Assembly (NCBI RefSeq): GCF_002001165.1
Contig: NZ_MUNQ01000012.1
Coordinates: forward strand, 225,195-289,194
DNA length: 64,000 nucleotides
Reading direction: 5' to 3'
DNA from: Rhodanobacter sp. C05
GTDB taxonomy: Bacteria > Pseudomonadota > Gammaproteobacteria > Xanthomonadales > Rhodanobacteraceae
Numbering within the stretch: the stretch's first letter is position 1; every line of letters begins with the position of its first letter. Position numbers and translations under genes: made by a program. The notes under the pieces are model-generated. The model had not been told where the DNA came from. It saw nothing but the letters and a program-made list of their open reading frames with translations, and did not search any database. Positions 16,108 through 25,856 of this stretch are shown in pieces.

Positions 16108-16668
16108 TCAGGCCTTCTCGACCTGGCCGAATTCCAGCTCGACCGGGGTCGAACGACCGAAGATCAGCACCGCGACGCGCAGGCGGCTCTTCTCGTAGTT
16201 GACTTCCTCGACCACGCCATTGAAATCGTTGAACGGGCCCTCGGTGACGCGCACCATCTCGCCCGGCTCGAACAACACCTTGGGCTTGGGCTTCTCGACA
16301 CCCTCGCGCACGCGGCTGAGGATGGCATCGGCCTCGCTGTCCTTGATCGGCAATGGGCGATCGGCGGTGCCGCCAATGAAACCCATCACCTTCGGGGTTT
16401 CCTTGATCAGATGCCAGCACTCGTCGTCGATCCGTGGCGATTTGCCCTCGGTATTCGTCTCGATCTGCACCAGCACGTAACCCGGGAAGAACTTGCGATC
16501 GCTGCGGCGCTTCTGGCCGCCACGCATCTCGATCACTTCCTCGGTCGGCACCAGCACTTCGCCGAACCGCTCTTCCATCTCGGCGCGCTTGATACGCTCG
16601 TCGAGGGATCGCTTCACCTGATTCTCGAAACCCGAATAGGCGTGCACCACATACCAGCGCTTGCTCAT
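16108..16668 (-). CDS. nusG: Transcription termination/antitermination factor NusG
   Basis: NusG binds RNA polymerase through its NGN domain and contacts Rho or S10 through its KOW domain. I start at [18 protein letters not shown], five codons inside the longest frame, giving 186 residues. The NGN domain spans roughly residues 1-110, and the KOW domain starts near [16 protein letters not shown]. It begins 7 nt after secE ends, the standard secE-nusG pairing. Confidence 0.97.
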   Translation of the reverse strand: MSKRWYVVHAYSGFENQVKRSLDERIKRAEMEERFGEVLVPTEEVIEMRGGQKRRSDRKFFPGYVLVQIETNTEGKSPRIDDECWHLIKETPKVMGFIGGTADRPLPIKDSEADAILSRVREGVEKPKPKVLFEPGEMVRVTEGPFNDFNGVVEEVNYEKSRLRVAVLIFGRSTPVELEFGQVEKA

Positions 16669-16675
16669 GCTCACC

Positions 16676-17071
16676 TCAGGCACCCAATTTCAGCAGCCAG
16701 TCGAGAATGACCGACTTCAGGATCAGGTCAATCAGGCCGAGCAGCAATGACAGCACGATCACCACCACGATGATGATGCCGGTCGTCTTGATCGTTTCGT
16801 CGCGCGTCGGCCAGACCACCTTGCGCATTTCGAACTGCGACTCGCCGATGAAGTTCCGGACGCGACGCCCCAATGCGGTGAACGCGGCAATCGCCAGGGC
16901 GATCACCAGCGCGGCCAGCACGCCAAGCAGGCGTACCGACGGGGAAATGCTGCCGTCCCGCCCGAACCAGGAGTAAGCGACGATACCGGCAACCAGCACC
17001 AGCAACGCCAGTACCAGCTTGGCGATGTCGGCGGCGTTCGTGCCCTTGGGCTGTTCTACCTTGGTATTCAT
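16676..17071 (-). CDS. secE: Preprotein translocase subunit SecE
   Basis: Essential clamp subunit of SecYEG in the inner membrane. The 131-residue protein has three hydrophobic helices, as in enterobacterial SecE: about residues 18-37, 45-64 and 100-125. Between the second and third is the conserved cytoplasmic segment with [17 protein letters not shown]. The context tuf-tRNA-Trp-secE-nusG is conserved in gammaproteobacteria. Confidence 0.96.
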   Translation of the reverse strand: MNTKVEQPKGTNAADIAKLVLALLVLVAGIVAYSWFGRDGSISPSVRLLGVLAALVIALAIAAFTALGRRVRNFIGESQFEMRKVVWPTRDETIKTTGIIIVVVIVLSLLLGLIDLILKSVILDWLLKLGA

Positions 17072-17152
17072 GCACTAGTGATCGGATGTCAGCAGCATGC
17101 CGAACCTTGCGGTCGGCCTTGCCATCGTCACCCGTCTCGATCCTCGGGGAAG

Positions 17153-17228
<76 letters not shown>

Positions 17229-17253
17229 ACATGACTTGAACTTTAAACACGAC

Positions 17254-17279
17254 GGCGAGCGGCATTGAGTCCGCTCGCC
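17254..17279 (-). terminator. Hairpin between tuf copy 2 and tRNA-Trp
   Basis: A perfect 9-bp stem (GGCGAGCGG with CCGCTCGCC, 8-nt loop) is followed on the minus strand by GTCGTGTTTAAAG. The U-run is weak, so this may be a leaky terminator or an RNA-processing signal releasing the downstream tRNA-Trp. Confidence 0.5.
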
Positions 17280-17321
17280 CCGTGAGCTTTGAACGTCACG
17301 CCGAAGCGCGATGCCCGTATC

Positions 17322-18512
17322 TTACTTGATGACCTTGGCCACGACGCCGGCGCCGACGGTACGGCCGCCTTCGCGAATGGCGAAACGCAGGCCTTCGTCC
17401 ATCGCGATCGGGTGGATCAGGCTCACCACCATCTTCACGTTGTCGCCCGGCATCACCATCTCCACGCCTTCCGGCAACTGGCAAGCGCCGGTCACGTCGG
17501 TCGTGCGGAAGTAGAACTGCGGACGGTAACCCTTGAAGAACGGCGTATGACGGCCACCCTCGTCCTTCGACAGCACATACACCTCAGCCTCGAAGTCCGT
17601 GTGCGGGGTGATCGTGCCCGGCTTGGCCAGCACCTGGCCACGCTCCACGTCGTCACGCTTCAGGCCGCGCAGCAGCAGACCGGCGTTGTCGCCTGCCTGA
17701 CCCTGATCCAGCAGCTTGCGGAACATTTCCACGCCGGTGACCGTGGTCTTCTGCGTGTCGCGGATACCGACCACTTCGATTTCGTCGCCGACCTTGATGA
17801 TGCCGCGCTCGATACGACCGGTCACCACGGTGCCGCGGCCCGAGATCGAGAACACATCTTCCACCGGCATCAGGAACGGACGGTCGATGACGCGCGTCGG
17901 CTCCGGGATGTAGCTGTCCAGCGCGTCGACCAGCTTGATGATCGACGGCACGCCGATCTCGCTCTGGTCGCCTTCCAGCGCCAGGCGGGCCGAACCATGG
18001 ATCATCGGGGTGTCGTCGCCCGGGAAGTCGTACTTGCTCAGCAGCTCGCGCACTTCCATCTCGACCAGCTCAAGCAGCTCGGCGTCATCCACCAGGTCCG
18101 CCTTGTTCAGGTAGACGATGATGTACGGCACGCCGACCTGACGGCTCAGCAGGATGTGTTCGCGCGTCTGCGGCATCGGGCCGTCCGCGGCCGAGCACAC
18201 CAGGATCGCGCCGTCCATCTGCGCCGCACCGGTGATCATGTTCTTCACATAGTCCGCATGGCCCGGGCAGTCGACGTGCGCGTAATGGCGGTTCGGCGAC
18301 TCGTATTCCACGTGCGCGGTCGAGATCGTGATGCCGCGCGCCTTCTCTTCCGGCGCCGCGTCGATCGAGCTGTAATCCTTGAACTCGCCACCAAAACGTT
18401 CCGCACCGACCTTCGTCAGCGCTGCCGTCAGCGTCGTCTTGCCGTGATCCACGTGACCAATCGTGCCGACGTTGACGTGCGGCTTGGTGCGTTCGAATTT
18501 ACCCTTTGCCAT
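17322..18512 (-). CDS. tuf: Elongation factor Tu (copy 2)
   Basis: Same 396-residue protein as the tuf gene at 381-1571: GHVDHGKT at residues 19-26, DCPGH, NKAD, and both C-terminal barrels. It follows tRNA-Tyr, Gly and Thr and precedes tRNA-Trp, reproducing the E. coli tufB tRNA operon. The two copies look identical at the DNA level through the coding region and diverge immediately outside it, so homology ends at the gene borders. This fits ongoing gene conversion. Confidence 0.98.
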   Translation of the reverse strand: MAKGKFERTKPHVNVGTIGHVDHGKTTLTAALTKVGAERFGGEFKDYSSIDAAPEEKARGITISTAHVEYESPNRHYAHVDCPGHADYVKNMITGAAQMDGAILVCSAADGPMPQTREHILLSRQVGVPYIIVYLNKADLVDDAELLELVEMEVRELLSKYDFPGDDTPMIHGSARLALEGDQSEIGVPSIIKLVDALDSYIPEPTRVIDRPFLMPVEDVFSISGRGTVVTGRIERGIIKVGDEIEVVGIRDTQKTTVTGVEMFRKLLDQGQAGDNAGLLLRGLKRDDVERGQVLAKPGTITPHTDFEAEVYVLSKDEGGRHTPFFKGYRPQFYFRTTDVTGACQLPEGVEMVMPGDNVKMVVSLIHPIAMDEGLRFAIREGGRTVGAGVVAKVIK

Positions 18513-18590
18513 GCGCGCTAAACCCCGATGGAGTCAATGAGTTGAAGGAACTTGCCCTTGCGGGGCGGTAACCGTAACGGTCGAAAAAGA

Positions 18591-18666
<76 letters not shown>

Positions 18667-18689
18667 ACTGAACGCAACGCGAGAGCCAA

Positions 18690-18763
18690 TGGAGCGGAAG
18701 GCGGGAATCGAACCCGCGTAATCAGTTTGGAAAACTGATGTTCTACCATTGAACTACTCCCGC
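18690..18763 (-). tRNA. tRNA-Gly (TCC anticodon)
   Basis: The 74-nt minus-strand gene has acceptor GCGGGAG with the 3' strand CTTCCGC, an encoded CCA, anticodon loop TTTCCAA (TCC) and T arm GCGGGTTCGATTCCCGC. It matches the glyT position in the tRNA-tufB operon. Confidence 0.95.
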
Positions 18764-18781
18764 CCTGCGCGGAACTCTTGC

Positions 18782-18867
18782 TGGTGGAGGGAGGTGGATT
18801 CGAACCACCGAAGGCGTAAGCCAGCAGATTTACAGTCTGCCCCCGTTGGCCGCTTGGGTATCCCTCC
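18782..18867 (-). tRNA. tRNA-Tyr (GTA anticodon)
   Basis: The 86-nt minus-strand gene has a long variable arm, acceptor GGAGGGA/TCCCTCC, an encoded CCA, anticodon loop CTGTAAA (GTA) and T loop GTTCGAATC. It is the first gene of the tRNA-tuf operon, directly downstream of a sigma-70-like promoter. Confidence 0.95.
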
Positions 18868-18881
18868 AACAAAGAACGCGT

Positions 18882-18910
18882 ATTGTGTGGATCGGGCTCC
18901 AAACTGTCAA
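18882..18910 (-). promoter_or_regulatory. Sigma-70-type promoter of the tRNA-Tyr-Gly-Thr-tuf operon
   Basis: On the minus strand a perfect -35 TTGACA is followed after 17 bp by CACAAT (4 of 6 matches to TATAAT). A GC-rich ACGCG discriminator follows, then tRNA-Tyr 14 nt after the -10 box. The GC discriminator is the type associated with stringent control of stable-RNA promoters. Confidence 0.7.
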
Positions 18911-18970
18911 CACCTCGCGACACCAAATTCGCATGCCGGAGCGATTTTCCGGCGAAATTCGGCATCCATT

Positions 18971-19459
18971 TCAGCCCAGTGATGCAGCGCGCAGGTCGAC
19001 CAGTTTCTCCATTCCCTTGGACAGCTCCAGCAGTTGCTTCGCCTGCGCCTGCAACTGCCGTTCGCCGTCATTGCGCGGCTCCCAGTGCGGCACCGGCGTG
19101 GGCTTGCCATCCGGGCTGTCGAGAGCCACGAACACCATCACGCAACTGGTCGCCAGCCGGTGCTCATCCTTGCGCAGGTCACGCGCCAGTACGTCCACGG
19201 CCAAATGCATGCTGGAGGTACCGGTGTGGATCAGGCGAGCACGCACCGTGACCATGTCGCCGATCAGGATCGGCGCCACAAACTGGATGCCGCTGACCGA
19301 GGCGGTGACGCAATACGCCCCGCTCCAGCCCACCGCACAGGCATAGCCGGCCTGGTCGATCCACTTCATCACCATGCCGCCATGCACCTTGCCGCCGAAA
19401 TTGACGTCGGTGGGCTCGGCGAGAAAGCGGAACGTCACTTCACTCTGCTGACCTGGCAT
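18971..19459 (-). CDS. Acyl-CoA thioesterase (hotdog fold, YciA/acyl-CoA hydrolase type)
   Basis: Predicted to hydrolyse acyl-CoA thioesters in the cytoplasm. The 162-residue protein carries the acyl-CoA hydrolase pattern: PTDVNFGGKVHGGMVMKWID near residues 16-35, then GIQFVAPILIGDMVTVRARL, typical of the single-hotdog thioesterases. It is convergent with nothing and lies alone between the tRNA operon and a GNAT gene. Substrate range cannot be read from sequence. Confidence 0.85.
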   Translation of the reverse strand: MPGQQSEVTFRFLAEPTDVNFGGKVHGGMVMKWIDQAGYACAVGWSGAYCVTASVSGIQFVAPILIGDMVTVRARLIHTGTSSMHLAVDVLARDLRKDEHRLATSCVMVFVALDSPDGKPTPVPHWEPRNDGERQLQAQAKQLLELSKGMEKLVDLRAASLG

Positions 19460-19489
19460 GCGGACTCCGGCGGACGGGATGAATTCGCA

Positions 19490-19996
19490 TTATGCCTGCT
19501 TGCGTCGCGATACCGGCGGCGGCACAAGCTCCAGCAACATCGGCGTAGTGATCACTCCGTTGGGGGACAGACCTTCCGGCCCGGTCTCGACGAAACCCAG
19601 ATGCCGGTACACCGGCACGGCACATCGTGTGGCATTGAGCGTGAAGCGGCGCGTGTCAGCACGATGCAACGCGTCACGCATCGTGCGCAGCCATAGTTGG
19701 CGGGCGATGCCCTGGCCCTGATAGCGGGTGCTCACGAAAAACTGGGTCAGGTGGCAGTCGTCACGCATCGCCGAAACGCCGACCAGCACATCGCCCACAT
19801 AGCCGAGATGGAAACGCTGGCCGCCAGCCATCTTTTCGCGCAGCACCTGCGCGCTGAGGCGTTCCAACAGCGCCATCGCGGCATCATGCGGCTGGTCAGG
19901 CACGACCCAGCGACGCACCACGCGACGAATCAGGACGCCAATGGCGCGGGCATCGTCAGGGCGTCCCAGACGCATGCGCAAAGCGGGCCGGGACAT
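19490..19996 (-). CDS. GNAT family N-acetyltransferase
   Basis: Predicted acetyl-CoA-dependent N-acetyltransferase of unknown substrate, 168 residues from MSRPALRMRLGRPDDARAIG. The GNAT acetyl-CoA loop is visible as FFVSTRYQGQGIARQLW near residues 77-93. I reject the longer start because it would run back into the ychF terminator at 20047-20075. It may also be read from ychF by leaky termination. Confidence 0.8.
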   Translation of the reverse strand: MSRPALRMRLGRPDDARAIGVLIRRVVRRWVVPDQPHDAAMALLERLSAQVLREKMAGGQRFHLGYVGDVLVGVSAMRDDCHLTQFFVSTRYQGQGIARQLWLRTMRDALHRADTRRFTLNATRCAVPVYRHLGFVETGPEGLSPNGVITTPMLLELVPPPVSRRKQA

Positions 19997-20046
19997 GCCA
20001 TGCCTCGTTGCCTTCAATAGCGGCAAGTTTGACAAGAATTCAGGGT

Positions 20047-20075
20047 AAAAAAAGCCCCGCCGGGGCGGGGCTTTT
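20047..20075 (-). terminator. Intrinsic terminator of ychF
   Basis: An 8-bp GC-rich stem (AGCCCCGC with GCGGGGCT, loop of 4) is followed on the minus strand by seven Ts, 20 nt after the ychF stop codon. The other side carries four Ts, so weak bidirectional activity is possible. Confidence 0.9.
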
Positions 20076-20095
20076 GGGGTCACCAGCAACAACGC

Positions 20096-21184
20096 TCATA
20101 CGTTGAACAGGAAGTGCAGCACGTCGCCGTCCTTGACGATGTAGTCCTTGCCTTCCTTGCGCAGCCGACCTGCCGCACCGGCACCGGCCTCACCCTTGTA
20201 CTGGATGAAGTCGTCGTAGCCGATCGTCTCGGCGCGGATGAAACCACGCTCGAAATCGGTATGGATCACACCTGCCGCCTGCGGCGCGGTGAAACCGCGC
20301 TTGATCGTCCAGGCGCGTACTTCCTTGACGCCAGCAGTGAAGTAGGTCTGCAGGTCAAGCAGACGGTAACCAGCGCGGATCACCCGATTCAGGCCCGGCT
20401 CGTCGAGACCCATGTCCTTCAGGAATTCGTCGCGGTCGGCGTCTTCCAGTTGCGCCATCTCCTCCTCGATGGCGGCGCACACCGGCACCACCTCGGCGCC
20501 TTCAGTGGCCGCACGGGCGCGCACCACGTCAAGCAGCGGATTGTTCTCGAAACCGTCGTCGGTGACGTTGGCGATATACATCAACGGCTTCAGGGTGAGC
20601 AGGAACAGGTCGCGCACCAGCGCCTTCTCCTCCTCGTCCAGGCCCAGGCTGCGCGCGGACTTGCCCTCATTGAGGCCGGCGGACAGCTTCTGCAGCACCG
20701 GCTTCCTGGCCAGCGCCTCCTTGTCGTTCGCCTTGGCTGCACGCTCGGCGCGATTCAGCGCCTTGTCGACCGACTCCAGGTCGGCCAGCGCCAGCTCGGT
20801 GTCGATCGTCTCGATGTCGGCGATCGGGTCGACCTTGCCGGCGACGTGGATCACATCGCCCTCGAAACAACGCACCACATGAGCGATCGCGTCCACTTCG
20901 CGGATGTGCGCGAGGAACTTGTTGCCCAGCCCCTCGCCCTTCGACGCGCCAGCGACCAGGCCGGCGATGTCGACGAACTCGACCGCGGTCGGAATCACCT
21001 TCTGCGGATTGACGATGGCGGCCAGCGCGCCCAGGCGCGGATCGGGCACCGGCACCACGCCGACGTTCGGCTCGATCGTGCAGAACGGGAAGTTGGCCGC
21101 GGCGATGCCTGCCTTGGTCAGCGCATTGAAGAGAGTGGACTTGCCGACGTTTGGCAGGCCGACGATGCCGCATTTGATGCCCAT
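20096..21184 (-). CDS. ychF: Redox-regulated ATPase YchF (Obg family)
   Basis: Conserved P-loop NTPase that prefers ATP, binds ribosomes and modulates stress responses. The 362-residue protein has the P-loop GLPNVGKST near residues 9-17, [20 protein letters not shown] (switch region), a helical insert, and a C-terminal TGS domain ending FLFNV. It directly follows pth, the conserved pth-ychF pair. An intrinsic terminator follows. Confidence 0.97.
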   Translation of the reverse strand: MGIKCGIVGLPNVGKSTLFNALTKAGIAAANFPFCTIEPNVGVVPVPDPRLGALAAIVNPQKVIPTAVEFVDIAGLVAGASKGEGLGNKFLAHIREVDAIAHVVRCFEGDVIHVAGKVDPIADIETIDTELALADLESVDKALNRAERAAKANDKEALARKPVLQKLSAGLNEGKSARSLGLDEEEKALVRDLFLLTLKPLMYIANVTDDGFENNPLLDVVRARAATEGAEVVPVCAAIEEEMAQLEDADRDEFLKDMGLDEPGLNRVIRAGYRLLDLQTYFTAGVKEVRAWTIKRGFTAPQAAGVIHTDFERGFIRAETIGYDDFIQYKGEAGAGAAGRLRKEGKDYIVKDGDVLHFLFNV

Positions 21185-21266
21185 GGTTTTTCCGGTGGGG
21201 AAATGTCAGTCGCAAACCGGCCAGCGGATCGGCTTGCGACTGACATTTGCCGCTGTAATTGTGGTG

Positions 21267-21860
21267 TTACTTGCGCTTGAGGTCTTCGGGTGTATGCAGC
21301 TGCTGCATGGCCTTCTCGAACTGGCCATCCACTGCCAGTGGCAGCACGTCCAGCGCGCGGGCGATGCCATCAATGATCGCATTCTCGTCCTGCGCCGACG
21401 GCCGGCCCAGCACCCACGGCGTGACCTGATCGCGATGCCCCGGATGACCGATGCCTACGCGCAGGCGATGGAACTTGCCGTGATCCAGATGGGCCATGAG
21501 ATCGCGCAAACCGTTCTGGCCGCCGTGACCGCCATCGAACTTCATGCGCACGGTACCGGCAGGCAGGTCCAGATCATCATGCGCGATCAGACACTCCTCC
21601 GGCTCGATCTTGTAGTAGCGCAACGCCGAAACCACGGCGATGCCGCTCTTGTTCATGAACGTGGCCGGCTTGAGCAGCCAGACCGGTTCCCCGCCTATGC
21701 GCACCTTGCAGGTTTCGCCATGCAGCTTGCCGTCGAAACCGAAGCGCTCACCCTGCCCACTGGCAAGGGCGTCAACAAACCAGAACCCGGCGTTGTGCCG
21801 GGTTCTGAGGTATTCGGCACCGGGATTGCCCAGCCCGACAATGAGTCGCAAACCAGCCAT
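21267..21860 (-). CDS. pth: Peptidyl-tRNA hydrolase
   Basis: Cleaves peptidyl-tRNA released during abortive translation. The 197-residue protein opens [26 protein letters not shown] in sense; the catalytic His is His22 in TRHNAGF. The FMNKSG and [24 protein letters not shown] segments are intact. It lies between rplY (52 nt upstream) and ychF. Confidence 0.97.
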   Translation of the reverse strand: MAGLRLIVGLGNPGAEYLRTRHNAGFWFVDALASGQGERFGFDGKLHGETCKVRIGGEPVWLLKPATFMNKSGIAVVSALRYYKIEPEECLIAHDDLDLPAGTVRMKFDGGHGGQNGLRDLMAHLDHGKFHRLRVGIGHPGHRDQVTPWVLGRPSAQDENAIIDGIARALDVLPLAVDGQFEKAMQQLHTPEDLKRK

Positions 21861-21912
21861 GCGGACAGAGCAGTGACGCCCCGCGCTCCGATGGAGCGCG
21901 GGGCGGCGCGGC

Positions 21913-22569
21913 TTACTTCTTGTCGTCTTTCTTGGCCGGAGCAGCGGCCGGAGCAGCAGCGGCGTCGGCCGGAGCTTCCTCGACCTCTTCCTGCACGGTG
22001 TTGGCCGTGACCACCGCGATATCGTGGCTCACGCCCAGGTGCAGGGCGGGAACCTCGACGCCCGCCGGCAGCTTCAGCTGCGACAGGTGCACGATGTCGC
22101 CCGGCTTCAGGTCGGCCAGATCGAGCTCGATGAACTCCGGCAGGTTCTTCGGCAGGCAGGAGATTTCCACTTCGGTGAGGTTGTGCGAGATCACCACGCC
22201 CGAGGTCTTGCCGGCAGCCGACTTCTCCTGGTTGAGGAAGTGCAGCGGCACGCTGACGCGGATCGCCTCGTTCTCGTTCACGCGCAGGAAGTCCATGTGC
22301 ATCATCAGCTGCTTGAACGGATGCTTCTGCCAGTCGCGCACCAGCACCTTCTGCACGCTGCCGTCGACGTTCAGGTCGAGCACCGAGGAGAAGAACCACT
22401 CGTGCTTGGCGGCGAGCAGGATGGTGTTGTGCTCGATCTGGATGCTCTGCGGAGCCTGACCGGCGCCGTAGACGACGGCCGGCACGAAGCTCGCATGACG
22501 CAGGCGGCGGCTCGCACCTTTCCCCTCGTCCTTGCGGCTCTGTGCCTTGATTTCATGAGTCTTGATCAT
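21913..22569 (-). CDS. rplY: 50S ribosomal protein L25/general stress protein Ctc
   Basis: Binds 5S rRNA. At 218 residues this is the long CTC-type L25: an N-terminal 5S-binding domain (residues 1-95), a beta-rich C-terminal domain (to about 190), then a low-complexity Glu/Ala/Pro tail ending in KKDDKK. Located between prs and pth, the usual gammaproteobacterial order. Confidence 0.95.
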   Translation of the reverse strand: MIKTHEIKAQSRKDEGKGASRRLRHASFVPAVVYGAGQAPQSIQIEHNTILLAAKHEWFFSSVLDLNVDGSVQKVLVRDWQKHPFKQLMMHMDFLRVNENEAIRVSVPLHFLNQEKSAAGKTSGVVISHNLTEVEISCLPKNLPEFIELDLADLKPGDIVHLSQLKLPAGVEVPALHLGVSHDIAVVTANTVQEEVEEAPADAAAAPAAAPAKKDDKK

Positions 22570-22714
22570 TTCAGTACTGCCTTAGGTTTGTAGTAACCGC
22601 TTCGCAGCGGTCGAATGACTTTCCCGCGACCAGAAAAGTCCGTTACTTCCACACGGCATCCATGCCGGGAAAAGCTGAACATCAAACCGCCCGTCCTGGG
22701 CGGACTTTCAACTA

Positions 22715-23674
22715 TCAATCCACGTACAACGAACTCACCGACTCGCCAAAGGCGATCCGGCGAATGGTTTCTGCCAGCAGCTCGGCGACCGAGAGCTGGC
22801 GGATCTTGCTGCATGCCAGCGCTTCCGCGCGCAACGGCAAGGTATTGGTGACCACCAGCTGGTCGAGCTGGGAGCCCTCGATATTGCTGATCGCCGCGCC
22901 GGACAGCACCGGATGCACGCAGTAGGCGACCACCTTGCGTGCGCCGCGCTCCTTCAGCGCCGCAGCTGCCGCGCACAGCGTGCCGGCGGTGTCGACGATG
23001 TCGTCGACCATCACGCAGGTCTTGCCGTCCACGTCGCCGATGATGTTCATCACCGTGGCCACGTTCGCCTTCGGGCGACGCTTGTCGATGATCGCCAGAT
23101 CGGCGTCGTCCAGCCGTTTGGCGATGGCGCGCGCGCGCACCACACCGCCGACGTCCGGACTGACCACGATCAGGTCGTCCATGCTGTGGTTGCGCCATAT
23201 GTCCGCCAGCAGGATCGGCGAGGCATAGACGTTGTCCACCGGAATGTCGAAGAAACCCTGGATCTGGTCAGCGTGCAGATCAACCGTCAGCACCCGGTCC
23301 ACACCCACCGTACCAATCAGCTTTCCCACCATCTTCGCCGTGATCGGCACACGTGCCGAACGCGGGCGCCGATCCTGCCTGGCGTAACCGAAGTACGGGA
23401 TCACCGCCGTGACACTGGCCGCCGACGCGCGCTTCAGCGCATCGACCAGGGTCATCAGCTCGAACAGGTTTTCCGCGCTCGGCGCACCCGTCGGCTGGAT
23501 GACGAACACTTCCTGGCGACGGACGTTCTCCTCGATCTCGATCTGCACTTCGCCATCGCTGAACTTGCCGACCAGCGCCTTGCCGAGCGGCACGCCCAGA
23601 CGGTGGGCGACATCCTCGGCCAGGGCACGATGGGCGTTACCGGTAAACAGCATCATCGGTGTAGACGTGTCCAC
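22715..23674 (-). CDS. prs: Ribose-phosphate pyrophosphokinase
   Basis: Makes PRPP from ribose 5-phosphate and ATP for nucleotide, His, Trp and NAD synthesis. I chose a GTG start ([13 protein letters not shown]) giving 319 residues: a GAGGAAAC Shine-Dalgarno sits 5-6 nt upstream and the length fits PRPP synthases, while a longer ATG start adds 10 residues without a ribosome site. The PRPP-binding loop [11 protein letters not shown] and the flexible loop near YARQDRR are present. Confidence 0.95.
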   Translation of the reverse strand: MDTSTPMMLFTGNAHRALAEDVAHRLGVPLGKALVGKFSDGEVQIEIEENVRRQEVFVIQPTGAPSAENLFELMTLVDALKRASAASVTAVIPYFGYARQDRRPRSARVPITAKMVGKLIGTVGVDRVLTVDLHADQIQGFFDIPVDNVYASPILLADIWRNHSMDDLIVVSPDVGGVVRARAIAKRLDDADLAIIDKRRPKANVATVMNIIGDVDGKTCVMVDDIVDTAGTLCAAAAALKERGARKVVAYCVHPVLSGAAISNIEGSQLDQLVVTNTLPLRAEALACSKIRQLSVAELLAETIRRIAFGESVSSLYVD

Positions 23675-23707
23675 GGTTGTTTCCTCGAAACCAACGACCA
23701 TCATGAG

Positions 23708-23784
23708 TGGCTGGGGCGGCAGGATTCGAACCTGCGAATGCGGGAATCAAAATCCCGTGCCTTAACCAGCTTGGCGACGCCCCA
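23708..23784 (-). tRNA. tRNA-Gln (TTG anticodon)
   Basis: The 77-nt minus-strand gene has acceptor TGGGGCG/CGCCCCA, discriminator G, an encoded CCA, anticodon loop TTTTGAT (TTG) and T loop GTTCGAATC. The D arm reads CGCCAAGCTGGTTAAGGC. It lies between ispE and prs, as in many gammaproteobacteria. Confidence 0.96.
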
Positions 23785-23859
23785 GAATTTGTATCCGCTC
23801 GTATCTGTATCCGTCGACCGCCGTCATGCCCCTTGGCAAACGTCGGCTTGTCGCATTCT

Positions 23860-25242
23860 TCAATCCATGCCGCGATGACGCGACAACGCATCCTGCAAGG
23901 GTGAAACCTCGACACCTGAGGCCATCCAGGCCGTGAATCCCGTCGGACACTGCGCAGCTATCGCCACGATCCGATCGAATGATTTCGCTTCCAGAAATAC
24001 ACAACCGCCACTGCCGGAGAGCTGCGCCTCACCGAACCGGCCCAGCCAGTCCAGTGCTGCAGCCACCCGCGGATGCCGCGCGCGCACCACTGGCGCGAAG
24101 GCATTTTCCTTCGTTTCGCCGGAAGCAAAGGATGAAATTGTCGCCCGCGGAGCATTTCGTGTCAATTCAGCGGCTTGAAAAAGCGCTGCAGTGGGCACCG
24201 CCTCGTGCGGATCGAGCACCACGTAATGACGCCGCGGCAGGTCGATCGGGGTGAGCTTTTCACCGATGCCTTCGGCCCAGGCCGAACGGCCGCGCACGAA
24301 CACCGGCACATCGGCACCCAGTTGGCGACCGAGTTCGGCCAGCGCATCCTCGCCCAGATCCAGCTGCCACAGCCGGTTCAACGCCACCAGCACGGTCGCC
24401 GCGTCGGAACTGCCACCGCCCAGCCCGCCACCCATCGGGATGCGTTTCTCCACCTCGATCTCGGCGCCGGCTGCGACACCTGCATATGCCTGCAGCAGCA
24501 GCGCCGCCCGCACCATCAGATCAGTCGATTCGGGCACGTTGGGCACCTCCCGGGTACGCCTGATCGCACCGTCGTCGCGCACGCGCAGACGGATTTCATC
24601 GCCCCAGTCGAGCAGGCGGAACACGGTCTGCAATTCGTGATAGCCGTCCGGCCGACGCCCGGTGATGCGAAGGAACAGATTCAGCTTCGCCGGCGCCGGC
24701 CACACCGTCCACTCGCCCCGTGCCAGCGGCAACAACGGTCGGCTCATGAATACCCGCAGATGCCCGGGAAAGCCGTTTTCACGATCGCGCTGGCGCGCAA
24801 AGGCAAATAGCGGGTCGTTCTTGTCGACCACCACGAAACCGTGCCGCGCATAGAACGGCGCATTCCACGGTACATCGGCCAGCGTGCCCAGATCGACGCG
24901 ACGGTAACCCGCCGCACGCGCCCACTCGCAGGCATGCTCCAGCAGCGCCGCGCCAATGCCACGCCGGCCATGTTCCGGCAGCACGTCAAGTTCGGCGATA
25001 CCGATGCCGTCGTTACCTACATCGGTATCCAGCCAGACGAAACCGACCGGCACAGCCGCCGCATCCAGCGCCACCCAGACCAGCCCGCGACTGATCGCCC
25101 GCTGCAGCAACTCCGGCGGGATCGACATCGCCGCATACGACGCCCACGCCGGATGGCCGCGGAACATCTGCACGCAAGCACGCTCGATCGCGCACAGCGC
25201 ATCGGCCTGGGCCGGGCCGGCCCGCTCAATGGAAAACGTCAT
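23860..25242 (-). CDS. ispE: GNAT acetyltransferase fused in frame to IspE (CDP-ME kinase)
   Basis: A 460-residue continuous frame. Residues 1-165 form a GNAT acetyltransferase (acetyl-CoA loop LPEHGRRGIGAALL, then NAPFYARHGF). Residues 166-460 form a complete IspE, the kinase that phosphorylates 4-diphosphocytidyl-2-C-methylerythritol in the MEP isoprenoid pathway: PAKLNLFLRITG near the start, GHMP loop PMGGGLGGGSSDAA, and a SGSGGCVF C-terminal motif. An internal ATG at 24747 would yield a normal 295-residue IspE but has only a weak GCGGG upstream. The GNAT start could also be a GTG at 25266, overlapping lolB by 16 nt. It lies in the conserved lolB-ispE-tRNA-Gln-prs order. Confidence 0.88.
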   Translation of the reverse strand: MTFSIERAGPAQADALCAIERACVQMFRGHPAWASYAAMSIPPELLQRAISRGLVWVALDAAAVPVGFVWLDTDVGNDGIGIAELDVLPEHGRRGIGAALLEHACEWARAAGYRRVDLGTLADVPWNAPFYARHGFVVVDKNDPLFAFARQRDRENGFPGHLRVFMSRPLLPLARGEWTVWPAPAKLNLFLRITGRRPDGYHELQTVFRLLDWGDEIRLRVRDDGAIRRTREVPNVPESTDLMVRAALLLQAYAGVAAGAEIEVEKRIPMGGGLGGGSSDAATVLVALNRLWQLDLGEDALAELGRQLGADVPVFVRGRSAWAEGIGEKLTPIDLPRRHYVVLDPHEAVPTAALFQAAELTRNAPRATISSFASGETKENAFAPVVRARHPRVAAALDWLGRFGEAQLSGSGGCVFLEAKSFDRIVAIAAQCPTGFTAWMASGVEVSPLQDALSRHRGMD

Positions 25243-25250
25243 GCGCGGGC

Positions 25251-25856
25251 TCAGTTGAAATGCCACGACTCGATCGAAAGCCGCACCTTGTATGGCGACT
25301 TCCCGGCGAATACCACGACCGGCAGCGGCGGCTGGCGCGACTCATCCCACTTGCGATAGTCGACTGTCCAGCCATCCTGCTGCAGCAGCGAAGGCAGACG
25401 ATTGGTGCCGAAGCTCAGTTCGGCCTCTCCGCTGTCGGCACGCAGACCAAGCACCCATGCACGCAGGTCGCGCAACGGGACTTCCCAGCCCAGTGCCTTG
25501 TGCATCAGGAGTTCGGCATCCGATCCATGCAACGGACCGCCGTTCAGCCCTTCGAGCGAGGCGCCGTCGGGACCACCGCTGAGACGAAAATTCATGCCTG
25601 AGATCGCCGGCCCACGCAGCACGAACTCGTACTGCTCGCCGTTTTGCGTCCAGCTGAAACTTCCGCTGCCACCCGTCTTGCCGTCGGAAACCCCGAGCCG
25701 CCCTTCCAGCGTCCAGTGATCGGCATGCGCCAGCGCCTGCTCGCGCATGGCCTGTGCGTCGAGCAAGCCGGCATCGCCCTTGACGCGCACAGCCGGCACA
25801 CAGGCAGCAAGCAACAGCGGCAGGATGGCCGCGAGAATTCGCAGGTTTCGTTTCAT
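25251..25856 (-). CDS. lolB: Outer-membrane lipoprotein LolB
   Basis: Receives lipoproteins from LolA and inserts them in the outer membrane. I start at MKRNLRILAAILPLLLAAC, giving 201 residues with a lipobox (LLAAC) and acylated Cys19. The beta-rich body includes HWTLEGRLGVSDG and a C-terminal VRLSIESWHFN strand. It overlaps the TPR gene by an ATGA junction, so the two are likely translationally coupled. Confidence 0.92.
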   Translation of the reverse strand: MKRNLRILAAILPLLLAACVPAVRVKGDAGLLDAQAMREQALAHADHWTLEGRLGVSDGKTGGSGSFSWTQNGEQYEFVLRGPAISGMNFRLSGGPDGASLEGLNGGPLHGSDAELLMHKALGWEVPLRDLRAWVLGLRADSGEAELSFGTNRLPSLLQQDGWTVDYRKWDESRQPPLPVVVFAGKSPYKVRLSIESWHFN

